A stretch of DNA of 64,000 nt from Suilimivivens aceti (GCF_025567405.1 NZ_JAOQKJ010000002.1:304739-368738); one strand, 5' to 3'; shown: positions 17,115-26,710, counted from the stretch's first letter. Program-made: numbers and translations. The notes: generated by a model from the sequence alone, not told the origin.

Positions 17115-18266
17115 TTACCTGTTCGCATAATCGGTAAAGCTGATCACATACGATGCCGGCTTTTCCACACCATTTATATTTTCCTGTGCGGCATATTCCC
17201 ACATCTTATACTGATAGGGATAGGCAGGTATTGCCTCTTCATCCTCCAGAAATACATCATAATCCTTCAGCATTTCAGAGGGCATGACATCAGTCAGCAG
17301 AAAATTGGTGTCTCCATAAAGAATACCCTGATATCCGGCATCCGCTATATCCTTCAGGAAAGCCTGTGCAATCTCTGTTCTGTCCTTTTCATCCAGGATA
17401 TCTGTTCTTGCCGTATCTGTTTCAATGCTTTCCATCTGCAATGCGACAGGATAACTGATCTTATACGGAAGAAGCTGGTTTTTTACAAAGGCTGCTTCCT
17501 CCACTGCCTCTTCCACAGTAACTGCCTGGGAAGAAAAATAGCATCCAACAGAAAGTCCTGCTTTCTGTGCTGCCTCGATCCTTGTTGTGAAATCAGGATC
17601 CAGAGAGATCAGTCCGGTTCCATATCCTCTGCCGCCTACCTTCAGCATCACAAAATCTATTCCGTCTTCACTCAGCCTGTCAAAATCCACGGTACCGTTC
17701 TCACTGGAAAGCATCACGCCAAGCCTTGACAGCTTTTTATTTCCGCTGTAATAGGCCATCTTCCCATTGGTGATCTTAAGCTTCGTAAAATCGTAATCTG
17801 CCTTTGGAAGCTTATCATCGATTTCGATCCACTCTTCTGTCCCGTCCTTATAGGTAACCTGGATATGCCTGCCGTCCGCTGCCAGCTCCTCCTCCGTCGG
17901 TGAAGGGGTCGGCGTCGGATCCGGTGTTGCCGATGGTGACGGACTTGCCTCTTCCTCTACCACTGTTCCTGCTCCGTCATACATATCCCAGAAATCCAGA
18001 TCCTCTGCCCGGAGCTTATGCTCCCGGTACAGCTTTTCTATGCCGGCATCTCCATAATCCTCTTCCGTTTCTTCCTCCGGCAGAGGTGTTGACGTAGCTG
18101 ATGCTGCAGCAAGCGCCTCTGCTCTTTTTTTTGCCCCGGATCTGCTTTGACTGTTGCTAACAAGCACCACCGCTAATATAATAAAGATCAGGGCTGAAAT
18201 CGCTGCTATTGTATAGATCACCGGTGCACTGACCTTATGGTCTTCCGGTTCTTCTGGTAAATACAT
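17115..18266 (-). CDS. GH25-like (lysozyme-fold) membrane-anchored protein, altered active site
   Basis: A 383-aa protein with a cytoplasmic N-terminus, one transmembrane helix (about residues 16-38), a low-complexity linker rich in P, T, S and E (about 100-130), and a C-terminal GH25-type barrel (about 175-383). The fold is suggested by LGVMLSSENGTVDFDRL, IDFVMLKVGGRGYGTG, AGLSVGCYFSSQA and MWEYAA, which line up with GH25 lysozymes. The first catalytic Asp (usual GIDVS) reads GVMLS, and the usual DxE reads QME, so only the glutamate remains. It may bind peptidoglycan rather than cleave it. Confidence 0.72.
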   Translation of the reverse strand: MYLPEEPEDHKVSAPVIYTIAAISALIFIILAVVLVSNSQSRSGAKKRAEALAAASATSTPLPEEETEEDYGDAGIEKLYREHKLRAEDLDFWDMYDGAGTVVEEEASPSPSATPDPTPTPSPTEEELAADGRHIQVTYKDGTEEWIEIDDKLPKADYDFTKLKITNGKMAYYSGNKKLSRLGVMLSSENGTVDFDRLSEDGIDFVMLKVGGRGYGTGLISLDPDFTTRIEAAQKAGLSVGCYFSSQAVTVEEAVEEAAFVKNQLLPYKISYPVALQMESIETDTARTDILDEKDRTEIAQAFLKDIADAGYQGILYGDTNFLLTDVMPSEMLKDYDVFLEDEEAIPAYPYQYKMWEYAAQENINGVEKPASYVISFTDYANR

Positions 18267-18310
18267 ACATTCACTCCACTTTCTGAAAGGTGTTTACCAC
18301 CTGTGAAATG

Positions 18311-18340
18311 AGTATACAATATTCTGCCCTGGTTTTACAA
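18311..18340 (-). promoter_or_regulatory. Promoter of the GH25-like gene
   Basis: Minus strand TTGTAA, 18-nt spacer, TATACT, about 45 nt upstream of the start. Confidence 0.55.
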
Positions 18341-18425
18341 CACCAAAAGCATTAACTCTCAAATCAATATCAGGCGGATTCTCCTGTACTGCCTACAGCA
18401 GAGGATCCCATACAGGACTTTAACC

Positions 18426-19400
18426 ATGAAAAAAGCTTATTTTTTATTTTGTCTTATACTTGCTTCCCTCTGTCCCTTTTCCCTGACTGGCTGTCAGAGA
18501 AATGCTGCAGAAACAACCAAAACAGGTTTTTACCTGAATACCATTGTTTCCATCACTCTTTACGACAGATCAGGTGAGGATCCCCTCTTTGACGAAGCCA
18601 TGTCTCTGATCGGGGAATATGACAGTCTCCTCAGCAAAACAGCAGAGGGAAGCGATATTTACCGCATCAACCATGCAGACGGTTCTCCAGTAGAAGTAGA
18701 TGCCCGGACAGCAGAGCTTCTGTCCATTGCCCTGTCCTACGCCTCCCTTTCAGACGGTCTTGTGGATCCTACCATTGGTACCCTCTCTGATCTCTGGAGC
18801 TTTGGAGATACCAATGAGGGAATTGTCCCTTCCAGAGAAGATATAGAAGAAGCACTTTCCCACATTGATTATACAAAGGTAAAGCTCTCCGGCAATACCG
18901 TTACTCTTCTTGATCCAAAAGCCAGACTGGATCTTGGTTTCATTGCCAAAGGCTATATTGCCGACAAGCTGAAGGAATTTCTGACAAAAAACGACGTAGA
19001 AAACGGTATCATCAACCTTGGCGGAAATGTGCTTACGATCGGCACGAAACCGGATGGATCCGATTATCATATCGGTGTGCAGAAGCCCTTTGCTGAGACC
19101 GGCACTGCCCTGACAACACTGACTGTCCGTGACAGATCCCTTGTTTCCTCCGGAAACTATGAACGTTACTTTGAAAAGGATGGTATCCTCTATCATCACA
19201 TTCTTTCTACGAGAGATGGATACCCTGTAAACAGTGGTCTAAATGGTGTTACTATCATCAGTGAGAACTCTGTTGACGGAGATGCTCTCTCCACGCTCTG
19301 CTTTATTCTCGGCTATGAAAATGGACGCAAATTAATAGACAGCCTCCCTGATACAGAGGCTGTCTTCATAAGTGATGCCGGTGAACTGATCACCGGCTGA
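18426..19400 (+). CDS. apbE: FAD:protein FMN transferase
   Basis: ApbE transfers FMN from FAD onto a threonine or serine of target proteins, including the RnfD and RnfG subunits. The 324-aa protein is a lipoprotein: an N-terminal hydrophobic signal is followed by the lipobox LTGC, with the lipidated cysteine near residue 23. Family motifs include TIVSITLYD, LDLGFIAKGYIADKL (the FAD-binding region), INLGGNVLTIG, and GLNGVTIISENSVDGDALST with the metal-binding aspartate. It lies next to the rnf operon on the opposite strand, 12 nt from the convergent aldo/keto reductase gene, which fits a role in flavinylating the Rnf complex. Confidence 0.93.
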   Translation: MKKAYFLFCLILASLCPFSLTGCQRNAAETTKTGFYLNTIVSITLYDRSGEDPLFDEAMSLIGEYDSLLSKTAEGSDIYRINHADGSPVEVDARTAELLSIALSYASLSDGLVDPTIGTLSDLWSFGDTNEGIVPSREDIEEALSHIDYTKVKLSGNTVTLLDPKARLDLGFIAKGYIADKLKEFLTKNDVENGIINLGGNVLTIGTKPDGSDYHIGVQKPFAETGTALTTLTVRDRSLVSSGNYERYFEKDGILYHHILSTRDGYPVNSGLNGVTIISENSVDGDALSTLCFILGYENGRKLIDSLPDTEAVFISDAGELITG

Positions 19401-19412
19401 TTCTTTTTCCGA

Positions 19413-20441
19413 TCAGGATACAGATACTCTCCCGGCAAGAACCTCTTCATAATCTGCCAGATTCTTCTGAAGAAGTGCCGGTGTATCCAGTCCATACGGA
19501 CATTTGCTCTTACATTTATTACAGTGCAGGCAGTTCTTGATCTTATTCATCTTCGCCTGTACTTCTTCTGTAAGCTGCAGCTTTGACGGGGATCTCCGGA
19601 GCAGCAGTGACATCCTGGCACAGTTATTGATCTCGATCCCTGCCGGACACGGCATACAATAACCACAGCCCCTGCAGAAATCTCCTGACAGCTCTTCCCT
19701 GTCCCTTCTGATCAGCTCTGCGATCTCCTCTGTCATTTCAGGAGGATTTTCTATATAGGAAAGGAATTCATCCAGCTCCGATTCTCTCTGCACACCCCAG
19801 ATTGGCAGTACATTTTCATACTGTGCCGCATGCGCATAAGCCGCTGCCGAATTGGTAATAAGTCCTCCTGACAGTGCTTTCATGGCAATAAAGCCCATAT
19901 CCTTTTCCCTGCAGGCTTCTACCAGCTCCAGATCCTTCTCTGTCGCCAGATAGCAGAAGGGAAACTGCAGTGTTTCATATAAGCCGCTCTCTATGGCTTC
20001 TTTCGCTACATACAGTCTGTGATTGGTGATTCCGATATGACGGATCTTTCCTTCCTTCTTTGCTTCCAGTGCTGCATCATACAGTCCGCTTTCATCTCCC
20101 GGTCTTGGACAGAACGCCGGATTATGGAACTGATAGATATCAATATAATCACAGCGAAGATTCTCAAGGCTCTTTTTCAGATCCTCACGCAGTCCTTCTC
20201 CTGTCTGTGCCCCTGTTTTGGTGGCGATATAAAGGCTCTCTCTTTTCTTTTCAAAAGCAAGCCCCACCTTGTGTTCACTGTCACTGTAGGCTCTTGCCGT
20301 ATCAAAGAACCGGATCCCGCCATCATAGGCTTTGTTCAGGAGGGCTGCTGCAGCCTCATCACTGATCCTCTGGATCGGAAGCGCTCCGAATCCATTCTTG
20401 TTTACCACTATTTCTGTTTTTCCCAGTCTTACCTGTACCAT
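19413..20441 (-). CDS. Aldo/keto reductase with C-terminal 4Fe-4S domain
   Basis: A 342-aa fusion of an aldo/keto reductase barrel with a ferredoxin-like tail. The start at 20441 is preceded by GGGGAGAA; the frame extends upstream only into rnfB. The barrel shows DTARAYSDSEHKVG (Asp and Tyr of the tetrad), YIATKTG (Lys) and YQFHNP (His). The tail carries two cysteine clusters, CRGCGYCMPCPAGIEIN and CLHCNKCKSKCPYG. Such proteins are common in anaerobes and are thought to use electrons from low-potential carriers, but substrates are mostly unknown. It begins 13 nt after rnfB, so it probably belongs to the rnf transcript. Confidence 0.9.
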   Translation of the reverse strand: MVQVRLGKTEIVVNKNGFGALPIQRISDEAAAALLNKAYDGGIRFFDTARAYSDSEHKVGLAFEKKRESLYIATKTGAQTGEGLREDLKKSLENLRCDYIDIYQFHNPAFCPRPGDESGLYDAALEAKKEGKIRHIGITNHRLYVAKEAIESGLYETLQFPFCYLATEKDLELVEACREKDMGFIAMKALSGGLITNSAAAYAHAAQYENVLPIWGVQRESELDEFLSYIENPPEMTEEIAELIRRDREELSGDFCRGCGYCMPCPAGIEINNCARMSLLLRRSPSKLQLTEEVQAKMNKIKNCLHCNKCKSKCPYGLDTPALLQKNLADYEEVLAGRVSVS

Positions 20442-20454
20442 GATATTCTCCCCT

Positions 20455-21255
20455 TTATTCATGTGCCACGATGGATTTTCTGGGGCACTTCTGTGCACAG
20501 ATACCGCATCCCTTACACTGGTCATAGAGGATCGTTGCGTTGAAATTCTCAACGCTTACAGCCTCTGCCGGACAGTTCTTCTTGCAGAGCTGACAACCGA
20601 TGCAGGACACCGTACAATCCTTCATTGCTACCGGTCCCTTATCCTGTGAGCTGCAGGCAACTGCATATTTTGCATCATAAGGGATCAGGCTGATCAGGTG
20701 CTTCGGACAGACCTCCACACATTTACCACATGCCTTGCAGGCTTCCTTATCTACCTTTGCTACTCCGTTCACTACATGGATCGCATCAAAGGGACAGACA
20801 CTGACACAGGAGCCATATCCAAGACATCCGTAGTTACAGCTTTTTGCACCTCCATTTGGCACAAAAGAAAGCATACGGCAGTCATGAATCCCCGTATATT
20901 CATAATCTGAAGAGGTCTTGTCGCAGTCACCCTGACACTGTACAAAGGCAACCATTCTCTTCTTTTCTTCTGCTGTCACTCCCATAATACCAGCAATCAC
21001 CCTTCCTACAGGCTCTCCGCCTACCGGGCAGGCATTGACCGGCGCCTCTCCTTTGGCAATAGCAGCCGCAAGACCGCTACAGCCGGGGAATCCGCATCCA
21101 CCACAGTTATTTCCGGGAAGTGCCTCCAATACGGCTGCTTCTCTTTCATCTACCTCTACCTTAAATTTGATTGCCGCAATCCCGAGGAATACTCCTACGA
21201 AAAGGCCAACGCCTCCTACTGCAGCAACTGCCAGTAAAATTCCTGTTATATCCAC
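20455..21255 (-). CDS. rnfB: Rnf complex subunit RnfB
   Basis: RnfB takes electrons from reduced ferredoxin at the membrane-bound Rnf complex, which couples ferredoxin:NAD+ oxidoreduction to ion export. The 266-aa protein has an N-terminal membrane helix (about 5-27), the CGGCGFPGC cluster domain near residue 52, and several ferredoxin-type motifs: CNYGCLGYGSC, CKACGKCVEVCP, CIGCQLCKKNCP and CKGCGICAQKCP. It is the last rnf gene, 12 nt after rnfA. Confidence 0.95.
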   Translation of the reverse strand: MDITGILLAVAAVGGVGLFVGVFLGIAAIKFKVEVDEREAAVLEALPGNNCGGCGFPGCSGLAAAIAKGEAPVNACPVGGEPVGRVIAGIMGVTAEEKKRMVAFVQCQGDCDKTSSDYEYTGIHDCRMLSFVPNGGAKSCNYGCLGYGSCVSVCPFDAIHVVNGVAKVDKEACKACGKCVEVCPKHLISLIPYDAKYAVACSSQDKGPVAMKDCTVSCIGCQLCKKNCPAEAVSVENFNATILYDQCKGCGICAQKCPRKSIVAHE

Positions 21256-21267
21256 CTGTCATACCTC

Positions 21268-21852
21268 CTATAAGAGTCCTGAAAATCCACAGAAGGCAAT
21301 CGCCATCAGACCTGCTGTCACAAGAACGATGGGCATACCACGGAAGGATTTCGGGATATCATTATACTGCATTTTTTCTCTGATTCCTGCAAGGATCACA
21401 ATGGAAATGGTGAATCCGGCTGCTGTAGCAAATCCGTTCACGATACCCTGAAGGATACCGTAGTTCTTCTGCACATTGGTAAGGGCTACCCCAAGTACTG
21501 CACAGTTGGTTGTGATCAGAGGCAGATATACGCCAAGTGCCTTATATAATGCCGGCATAAATTTTTTCAGGAACATTTCCACGAACTGTACCAGTGCCGC
21601 AATGACCAGAATGAAAACAATGGTCTGCAGATAGGTCAGATCTAAGGGAACCAGGATAAACTTGTAAATAACGCCTGCTACTGCGGATGCCAGTGTAATG
21701 ACAAAGATAACTGCAGTTCCCATTCCTGCCGCTGTATTCATCTTCCTGGATACTCCAAGGAAAGGACAAAGTCCGAGGAACTGGCTCAATACAACATTAC
21801 TGATCAGCGATGAGGAGACCAGTATGATCAGAAGATCCTTAACAGTTTCCAT
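21268..21852 (-). CDS. rnfA: Rnf complex subunit RnfA
   Basis: A 194-aa integral membrane protein with six helices, one of the two homologous subunits (with RnfE) that span the membrane in opposite topology and hold an Fe-S cluster between them. It begins with a helix containing LISNVVLSQFLGLCPFLGVS, which carries the cluster-ligand cysteine, and has TNCAVLGVAL mid-way with the second cysteine. Its start overlaps the end of rnfE by 14 nt. Confidence 0.95.
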   Translation of the reverse strand: METVKDLLIILVSSSLISNVVLSQFLGLCPFLGVSRKMNTAAGMGTAVIFVITLASAVAGVIYKFILVPLDLTYLQTIVFILVIAALVQFVEMFLKKFMPALYKALGVYLPLITTNCAVLGVALTNVQKNYGILQGIVNGFATAAGFTISIVILAGIREKMQYNDIPKSFRGMPIVLVTAGLMAIAFCGFSGLL

Positions 21853-22534
21853 GTTCTGCTTCCTCCTTATTGCAATTCATACAGTCGCCGCCGCATCCAG
21901 ACTGGATCTTTGACATATCCTTGCCCTTCTTCTCTCCGTTTATCCTGATCTTATTCTGAATAGCAGTCAGGACTGCCAGTACGAAGAAGGCACCGGGTGC
22001 CAGCACGAAAATGCTGCAGGGTACATAGCTGTCAGGCATCACCTGCATATTAAAGAGCTGTCCAGCCCCCAGAAGTTCCCTGACAGCGCCGATGATCGTA
22101 AGTGCCAGGGTAAATCCAAGTCCCATACCGATTCCATCAAACAGGGAAGGGATCACCTTATTCTTGGAAGCATAGGCCTCCGCTCTTCCAAGGATGATAC
22201 AGTTTACAACGATCAGTGGAATGTATAAGCCAAGGGCATCATACAGAGATGGAATAAAAGCCTTCAGCAGAAGCTCCACTACTGTAACAAAGGAGGCAAT
22301 GATCACTATGAAGGCAGGAATCCTGACCTTATCAGGAATCACCTTTCTGAGCATGGAAATAAACATATTGCTCAGTGCCAGTACCGCCATGGTGGTCAGT
22401 CCCATACCAAGACCATTGACCGCTGACGTGGTAACGGCCAGTGTCGGACACATACCAAGTGTCAGCACAAAGGTCGGATTTTCAGTGATAATACCGTTTT
22501 TTAATCGCTCCAGAGCACTGTTCTCTTTCATCAC
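21839..22534 (-). CDS. rnfE: Rnf complex subunit RnfE
   Basis: A 231-aa membrane subunit homologous to RnfA, with LGMCPTLAVTTSAVNGL near the N-terminus and VNCIILGRAEAYA mid-way giving the conserved cysteines. After the last helix there is a hydrophilic tail of about 30 residues with a cysteine-rich end (CGGDCMNC ... C). That tail is not needed for the core fold and could bind a metal. The 3' end overlaps rnfA and the 5' end overlaps rnfG by 4 nt. Confidence 0.94.
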   Translation of the reverse strand: MMKENSALERLKNGIITENPTFVLTLGMCPTLAVTTSAVNGLGMGLTTMAVLALSNMFISMLRKVIPDKVRIPAFIVIIASFVTVVELLLKAFIPSLYDALGLYIPLIVVNCIILGRAEAYASKNKVIPSLFDGIGMGLGFTLALTIIGAVRELLGAGQLFNMQVMPDSYVPCSIFVLAPGAFFVLAVLTAIQNKIRINGEKKGKDMSKIQSGCGGDCMNCNKEEAEHGNC

Positions 22535-23142
22535 CTGTCACCTCCAAGCTGCGTTTCAAAAATGTAAAGACCGGCATTCACGGCCGTTGTCACTGCATTC
22601 GTTGTGATCGTTGCACCGCTGATGGCATCGATCTGACTGTCCATCGTAGATCCTGTTTTCGTATAGGTAAACTGCGATACCTGCTTTCCGGCAAACTGGG
22701 GAACCAGTACGGTACCGGCCTTCATGCCAAGTCCGGCTGTTTCTGAAATGCTCAGAAGGGAGATCCCATTTAATGTACCATCGTTCTGGATCCCCATGGT
22801 AAAGGTAATATCCCCGCCATAGCCCTCATGACTCGTCATCGTCAGCACATACCCAAGGCAGCCTCCCTCAGCATCTGTCGCCATCAGAGCATTGTCAAGA
22901 TCAACTCCTGCATAATTCTGCTCCCAGGTGCTGTCACCTTCCGGCACTGCCAGCTCCAGCTTATCAGAAAATCCAGCCGCATCCGGGAATACCTCCTGAT
23001 AAGCTGCCTTTGCTGCCTTTTCTTCTGCAGCCGCTATCGGTTCCTTTGTGATCTGATATACAAATCCAAGGATAAGTCCTGCTACTACCGTAATCAGCAG
23101 CAGGATCGATGCATCCTTTATCATTCCTTTTTTATCACTCAT
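22531..23142 (-). CDS. rnfG: Rnf complex subunit RnfG (FMN-binding)
   Basis: A 203-aa subunit with one N-terminal membrane helix (about 8-28) and an extracytoplasmic FMN-binding domain. DAISGATITTNAV near residue 180 contains the S(T)GAT motif whose threonine is flavinylated by ApbE, and SISETAGLGMKA precedes it as usual. Overlaps of 4 nt with both neighbours show tight translational coupling. Confidence 0.95.
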   Translation of the reverse strand: MSDKKGMIKDASILLLITVVAGLILGFVYQITKEPIAAAEEKAAKAAYQEVFPDAAGFSDKLELAVPEGDSTWEQNYAGVDLDNALMATDAEGGCLGYVLTMTSHEGYGGDITFTMGIQNDGTLNGISLLSISETAGLGMKAGTVLVPQFAGKQVSQFTYTKTGSTMDSQIDAISGATITTNAVTTAVNAGLYIFETQLGGDR

Positions 23143-24071
23143 GACCTTTCCCCTCCTTTTCCAAATGCTTTGGGAAGTGTCACCTTTTCAATCAGCGGCA
23201 CGATCAGGTTGCCTATGATAATGGCATAGGAAACTCCTTCCGCAGAAGGTCCAAAAATACGGAAGATTCCGGTTAATACACCAAGGAAAACACCATACAG
23301 ATACTGTCCCTTCTTGGTAATGGGCCTCGTCACATAATCTGTTGCCATAAAGAAAGCACCCAGCATCAGACCTCCGCCTGCCAGATGGGCACTGATAAAG
23401 GCAGGATCAAAGCCATGTCCTCCAAAGAGGCTCAGGAATATCACGAAGCTTACCAGATAGGTGCCGGGGATCCGGAGATCAATAACACCAAGTAAGATCA
23501 GGAAGCACGCACCGATCACAATGGCGATCATGGAGGTTTCACCAATAGTTCCGGCTGTTCTTCCGATCACCATATCAAGGATATTCACATCCTCCCCTGC
23601 CTTCAGTGCAGCAAGCGGAGTCGCCCCTGTGTATGTATCTGTCTGGAAATTACACATAATAGATGTATAGGAGATCAAAAGAAAGCATCTGGCACCCAGC
23701 GCCGGATTCATGAAGTTCTGTCCAAGACCTCCAAACAGCATCTTTACGACCAGAATGGCAAATACACCACCGATCACAGCGATCCACCAGGGTGCTGTGG
23801 ACGGCAGGTTCAATGCCAGCAGAAGTCCCGTTACTACTGCCGAGAAATCCCCGATCGTCACAGGCTTATGCATGGCCTTTTCATAAAGATACTCTGTTAA
23901 TACTGTCGTTGCTATCGTTACTAAAATTAAAATCAGTGCATCCAGTCCAAAATTGTAAATACCAAAGCCAGCAGCAGGAAGCAGTGCTACTACGACAGCC
24001 AGCATAATGCTCTTTGTCGTCACCTTAGACCTGATATGCGGATTAGATGACACCTTCATCAAATCACTCAT
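23139..24071 (-). CDS. rnfD: Rnf complex subunit RnfD
   Basis: A 310-aa polytopic membrane subunit carrying covalent FMN. TDTYTGATPLAAL near residue 148 is the flavinylation motif, and GGLGQNFMNPALGARCFLL is a family signature. It is homologous to NqrB. It follows rnfC by 12 nt. Confidence 0.95.
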   Translation of the reverse strand: MSDLMKVSSNPHIRSKVTTKSIMLAVVVALLPAAGFGIYNFGLDALILILVTIATTVLTEYLYEKAMHKPVTIGDFSAVVTGLLLALNLPSTAPWWIAVIGGVFAILVVKMLFGGLGQNFMNPALGARCFLLISYTSIMCNFQTDTYTGATPLAALKAGEDVNILDMVIGRTAGTIGETSMIAIVIGACFLILLGVIDLRIPGTYLVSFVIFLSLFGGHGFDPAFISAHLAGGGLMLGAFFMATDYVTRPITKKGQYLYGVFLGVLTGIFRIFGPSAEGVSYAIIIGNLIVPLIEKVTLPKAFGKGGERS

Positions 24072-24083
24072 TTTCTGTTCCTC

Positions 24084-25403
24084 CTACTTCTTCTTTTTCT
24101 TGGCAAGCTGCATTTTGCGCATGGACTTGATCACCTGGGTCAACGGACGCTTAGCCGGGCAGACATAGCTGCAGCAGCCACATTCACAGCATTCCATACC
24201 ATTGTTTTTCAGGAAGCCTTCTTCATCATAGTGCTCAGCACAGTCAGCAAGAAGCCTTGGCACCACTCTTCCCGGGCAGGCCTCCACACATTTGCCACAG
24301 TTGATACAGGCAGAAGGCTCCATGGCGGATACATCATCCTTCGTCATGCAGAGCAGCGCAGATGATGTTTTGGTTGTTGGTACATCCAAATCAAAAATTC
24401 CAAAGCCCATCATGGGACCACCGGAAACAATTTTAACCGGAGGTGTCTTGAAGCCGCCGGCCTCCTCTATCAGCTCGTGATAATTGGTTCCAATCCTTAC
24501 CTTGAAATTGCAGGGCTCTGCGACCGCATCTCCTGTCACGGTAACGATCCTGTGCATCAGGGGACGGCCTTTCATCACTGCATTATAAATGGAGATCACG
24601 GTATCCACGTTATTCACTACACACCCCGCATCCGCAGGGAGCTGTGAACTGTTGATGGCTCTGCCTGTTACCGCATAGATCAAATGACGCTCTGACCCTT
24701 GCGGATACTTGGTCTTCAGTGCCTTCACTGCAATCTTCGGTTCATCCTTTGTCATCTCACGGAGGCGTTCGATACAGTCAGGCTTATTATCCTCTACTGC
24801 CAAAATACCTCTTGCATTCTCGAAAAGGCTTAAGGAAACCTTCAGTCCTCCGATCAGCTTATCCGGCTCTTCCAGCATTTTCCGGTAGTCAGAGGTCAGA
24901 TAGGGTTCACACTCTGCGCAGTTGACGATCACATATTCTATTTTTTCGGGCTCTTTGGGAGAAAGCTTGATAAAGGTCGGGAATCCGGCGCCGCCCATTC
25001 CCACAATACCAGCTTCTTTGATGATATTGATCTTATCCTCTCTTGTCAGTTCTTCAAATGGTCTTACCTCAGGCCACTCTACTTCCTCATACAGCCCGTC
25101 GTTCTCTATAACGATACTCATGACATTATCACCAGTCACCACACGTCTTGGCTCAATCGCCTTGACTGTTCCTGATACGGTAGCATAAATCGGTGAGGAA
25201 ACAAACCCTGATGCCTCTGCAATTTTCTGTCCTGTCAGAACCCTGTCACCTTTTTTCACTATAGGGTTTGCCGGTGCCCCGATATGCTGGGACAGTGGAT
25301 AGACCAGATCTCCCTTAGGGAGGATCTCACGTATCGGCTTATCCTTCGACAAATCCTTACCGTCATAGGGATGGATTCCTCCAATAAACGTTAGTTTTGC
25401 CAT
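24084..25403 (-). CDS. rnfC: Rnf complex subunit RnfC
   Basis: The peripheral NADH/NAD+-reacting subunit of the Rnf complex, first gene of its operon. I place the start at the ATG at 25401-25403 (MAKLTFIGGIHPYDGKD), preceded by GGAAAG; an 18-codon upstream extension lacks a binding site. At 439 aa it is the short clostridial type without a repeat tail. GMGGAGFPTFIKL is the NADH/FMN-binding loop, CAECEPYLTSDYR follows, and two cluster motifs CINCGKCVEACP and CCECGCCSYVCP lie near the C-terminus. Confidence 0.95.
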   Translation of the reverse strand: MAKLTFIGGIHPYDGKDLSKDKPIREILPKGDLVYPLSQHIGAPANPIVKKGDRVLTGQKIAEASGFVSSPIYATVSGTVKAIEPRRVVTGDNVMSIVIENDGLYEEVEWPEVRPFEELTREDKINIIKEAGIVGMGGAGFPTFIKLSPKEPEKIEYVIVNCAECEPYLTSDYRKMLEEPDKLIGGLKVSLSLFENARGILAVEDNKPDCIERLREMTKDEPKIAVKALKTKYPQGSERHLIYAVTGRAINSSQLPADAGCVVNNVDTVISIYNAVMKGRPLMHRIVTVTGDAVAEPCNFKVRIGTNYHELIEEAGGFKTPPVKIVSGGPMMGFGIFDLDVPTTKTSSALLCMTKDDVSAMEPSACINCGKCVEACPGRVVPRLLADCAEHYDEEGFLKNNGMECCECGCCSYVCPAKRPLTQVIKSMRKMQLAKKKKK

Positions 25404-25556
25404 AACTTTCCTTCTTTCCCTTGATTTCTCTTCCATCAAGCTGATGAAAATTCTCATTCTTATCTTTTAAATATACTATTTTTTTGTCGAAAATACTACT
25501 GCATTTTTGAAAAATATGCTACACTGAAGATGTGATTTTGCGAAGGAGAACATTCT

Positions 25557-26660
25557 ATGAAAACCGAAGAAATTATCTTAAATAATTTCATTTTAAAATA
25601 CCCGATAGAGCGTCTTGCTCCCCTTGATCAGATCCTGTTTCTGGACATCGAAACTACCGGACTTTCTGCGGACAATTCCCAGCTTTATCTGATTGGATGC
25701 GCCTTTTACAAAGAAGGAAACTGGCAGATCAGACAGTGGTTTGCACAGTCTGCTGAAGAAGAGCCTGAACTGTTAAAATCCTTCTTCACATTCGCCGCAG
25801 ACTATTCATTTCTGATCCATTATAACGGTAATTCCTTTGATCTGCCTTATCTTCGCAAGAAGCTGCTTCAGTATCAGCTTCCTTATGATTTCAGCCAGTT
25901 TGAGGGTATCGATATTTACAAAAGGATCCATCCCTACCGGGGCTTCTTAAAGCTCCCCAACTGTAAGCAGAAAACAGTCGAATCCTTCCTGAATATCAGA
26001 CGTGAGGACAGATATACCGGTGGTGAGCTGATCAATGTTTACAAGGATTATCTCTCTTCCCATGATTTTAACCTGTATCATATCCTTCTTTTGCACAATT
26101 CAGATGATATGAAGGGCATGCTGGAGGTTCTTCCCATCCTGTCCTATTACGATCTGTTCAATAACAGTCTGAAAGCCCGCAAGGTACAGGCAAATTATTA
26201 TAATGATATTCATGGCATTCTGCGTAAAGAACTGATGATGAAGCTGATCTTCGCCTCTCCTCTGCCTGTATCCGTCAGTGCCATGGCCAGAGGGTGTCAT
26301 TTCAAAGGCGAAGAACATGAAGGCACCCTGATCGTACCGATCTATGAAGAAGAGCTGAAATATTTCTATGCCAACTACAAGGATTATTATTATCTTCCCA
26401 CAGAGGATACTGCGATCCATAAATCTATCGCTTCCTTTGTAGACAAGGAATACCGGGAGCAGGCATCAGCCTCCAACTGCTATACAAGGAAATTTTCCAG
26501 TTATCTTCCCCAGTGGGAGATTCTGGCAGAGCCTTTCTTCAAGCGTGATTATAAAAGTCACGACCTGTTCTTCGAACTGACTGATGAAATTAAAAAAGAC
26601 CGGCAGCTTTTTTCAAGCTATGCCAGCCATATCCTGAATATCATGGCGGTACAGCCATAA
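25557..26660 (+). CDS. DnaQ-like 3'-5' exonuclease/RNase H-like protein (YprB type)
   Basis: A 367-aa protein with an RNase H-like exonuclease domain at about 20-190. FLDIETTGLS supplies the first D and E of the DEDD set, HYNGNSFDLPYL the second D, and a later LLHNSDDMKGM the last D. This is the arrangement of the YprB/ribonuclease_H_2 family. The C-terminal half has no domain I recognise. Bacterial YprB proteins have no established role; nucleic-acid processing is inferred. A good ribosome binding site (GAAGGAGAA) precedes the ATG, and it is divergent from the rnf operon. Confidence 0.78.
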   Translation: MKTEEIILNNFILKYPIERLAPLDQILFLDIETTGLSADNSQLYLIGCAFYKEGNWQIRQWFAQSAEEEPELLKSFFTFAADYSFLIHYNGNSFDLPYLRKKLLQYQLPYDFSQFEGIDIYKRIHPYRGFLKLPNCKQKTVESFLNIRREDRYTGGELINVYKDYLSSHDFNLYHILLLHNSDDMKGMLEVLPILSYYDLFNNSLKARKVQANYYNDIHGILRKELMMKLIFASPLPVSVSAMARGCHFKGEEHEGTLIVPIYEEELKYFYANYKDYYYLPTEDTAIHKSIASFVDKEYREQASASNCYTRKFSSYLPQWEILAEPFFKRDYKSHDLFFELTDEIKKDRQLFSSYASHILNIMAVQP

Positions 26661-26673
26661 TGCCAATCACTAA

Positions 26674-26710
26674 GTCAGGCGGTCATTTCTTTCCGGAAAT
26701 GCCGCCTGTT
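26674..26710. terminator. Bidirectional terminator between convergent genes
   Basis: A hairpin with arms CAGGCGG.CATTTC and GAAATG.CCGCCTG, followed by TTTTT on the plus strand. It serves the exonuclease gene (plus) and probably the CheR-like gene (minus). Confidence 0.8.
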
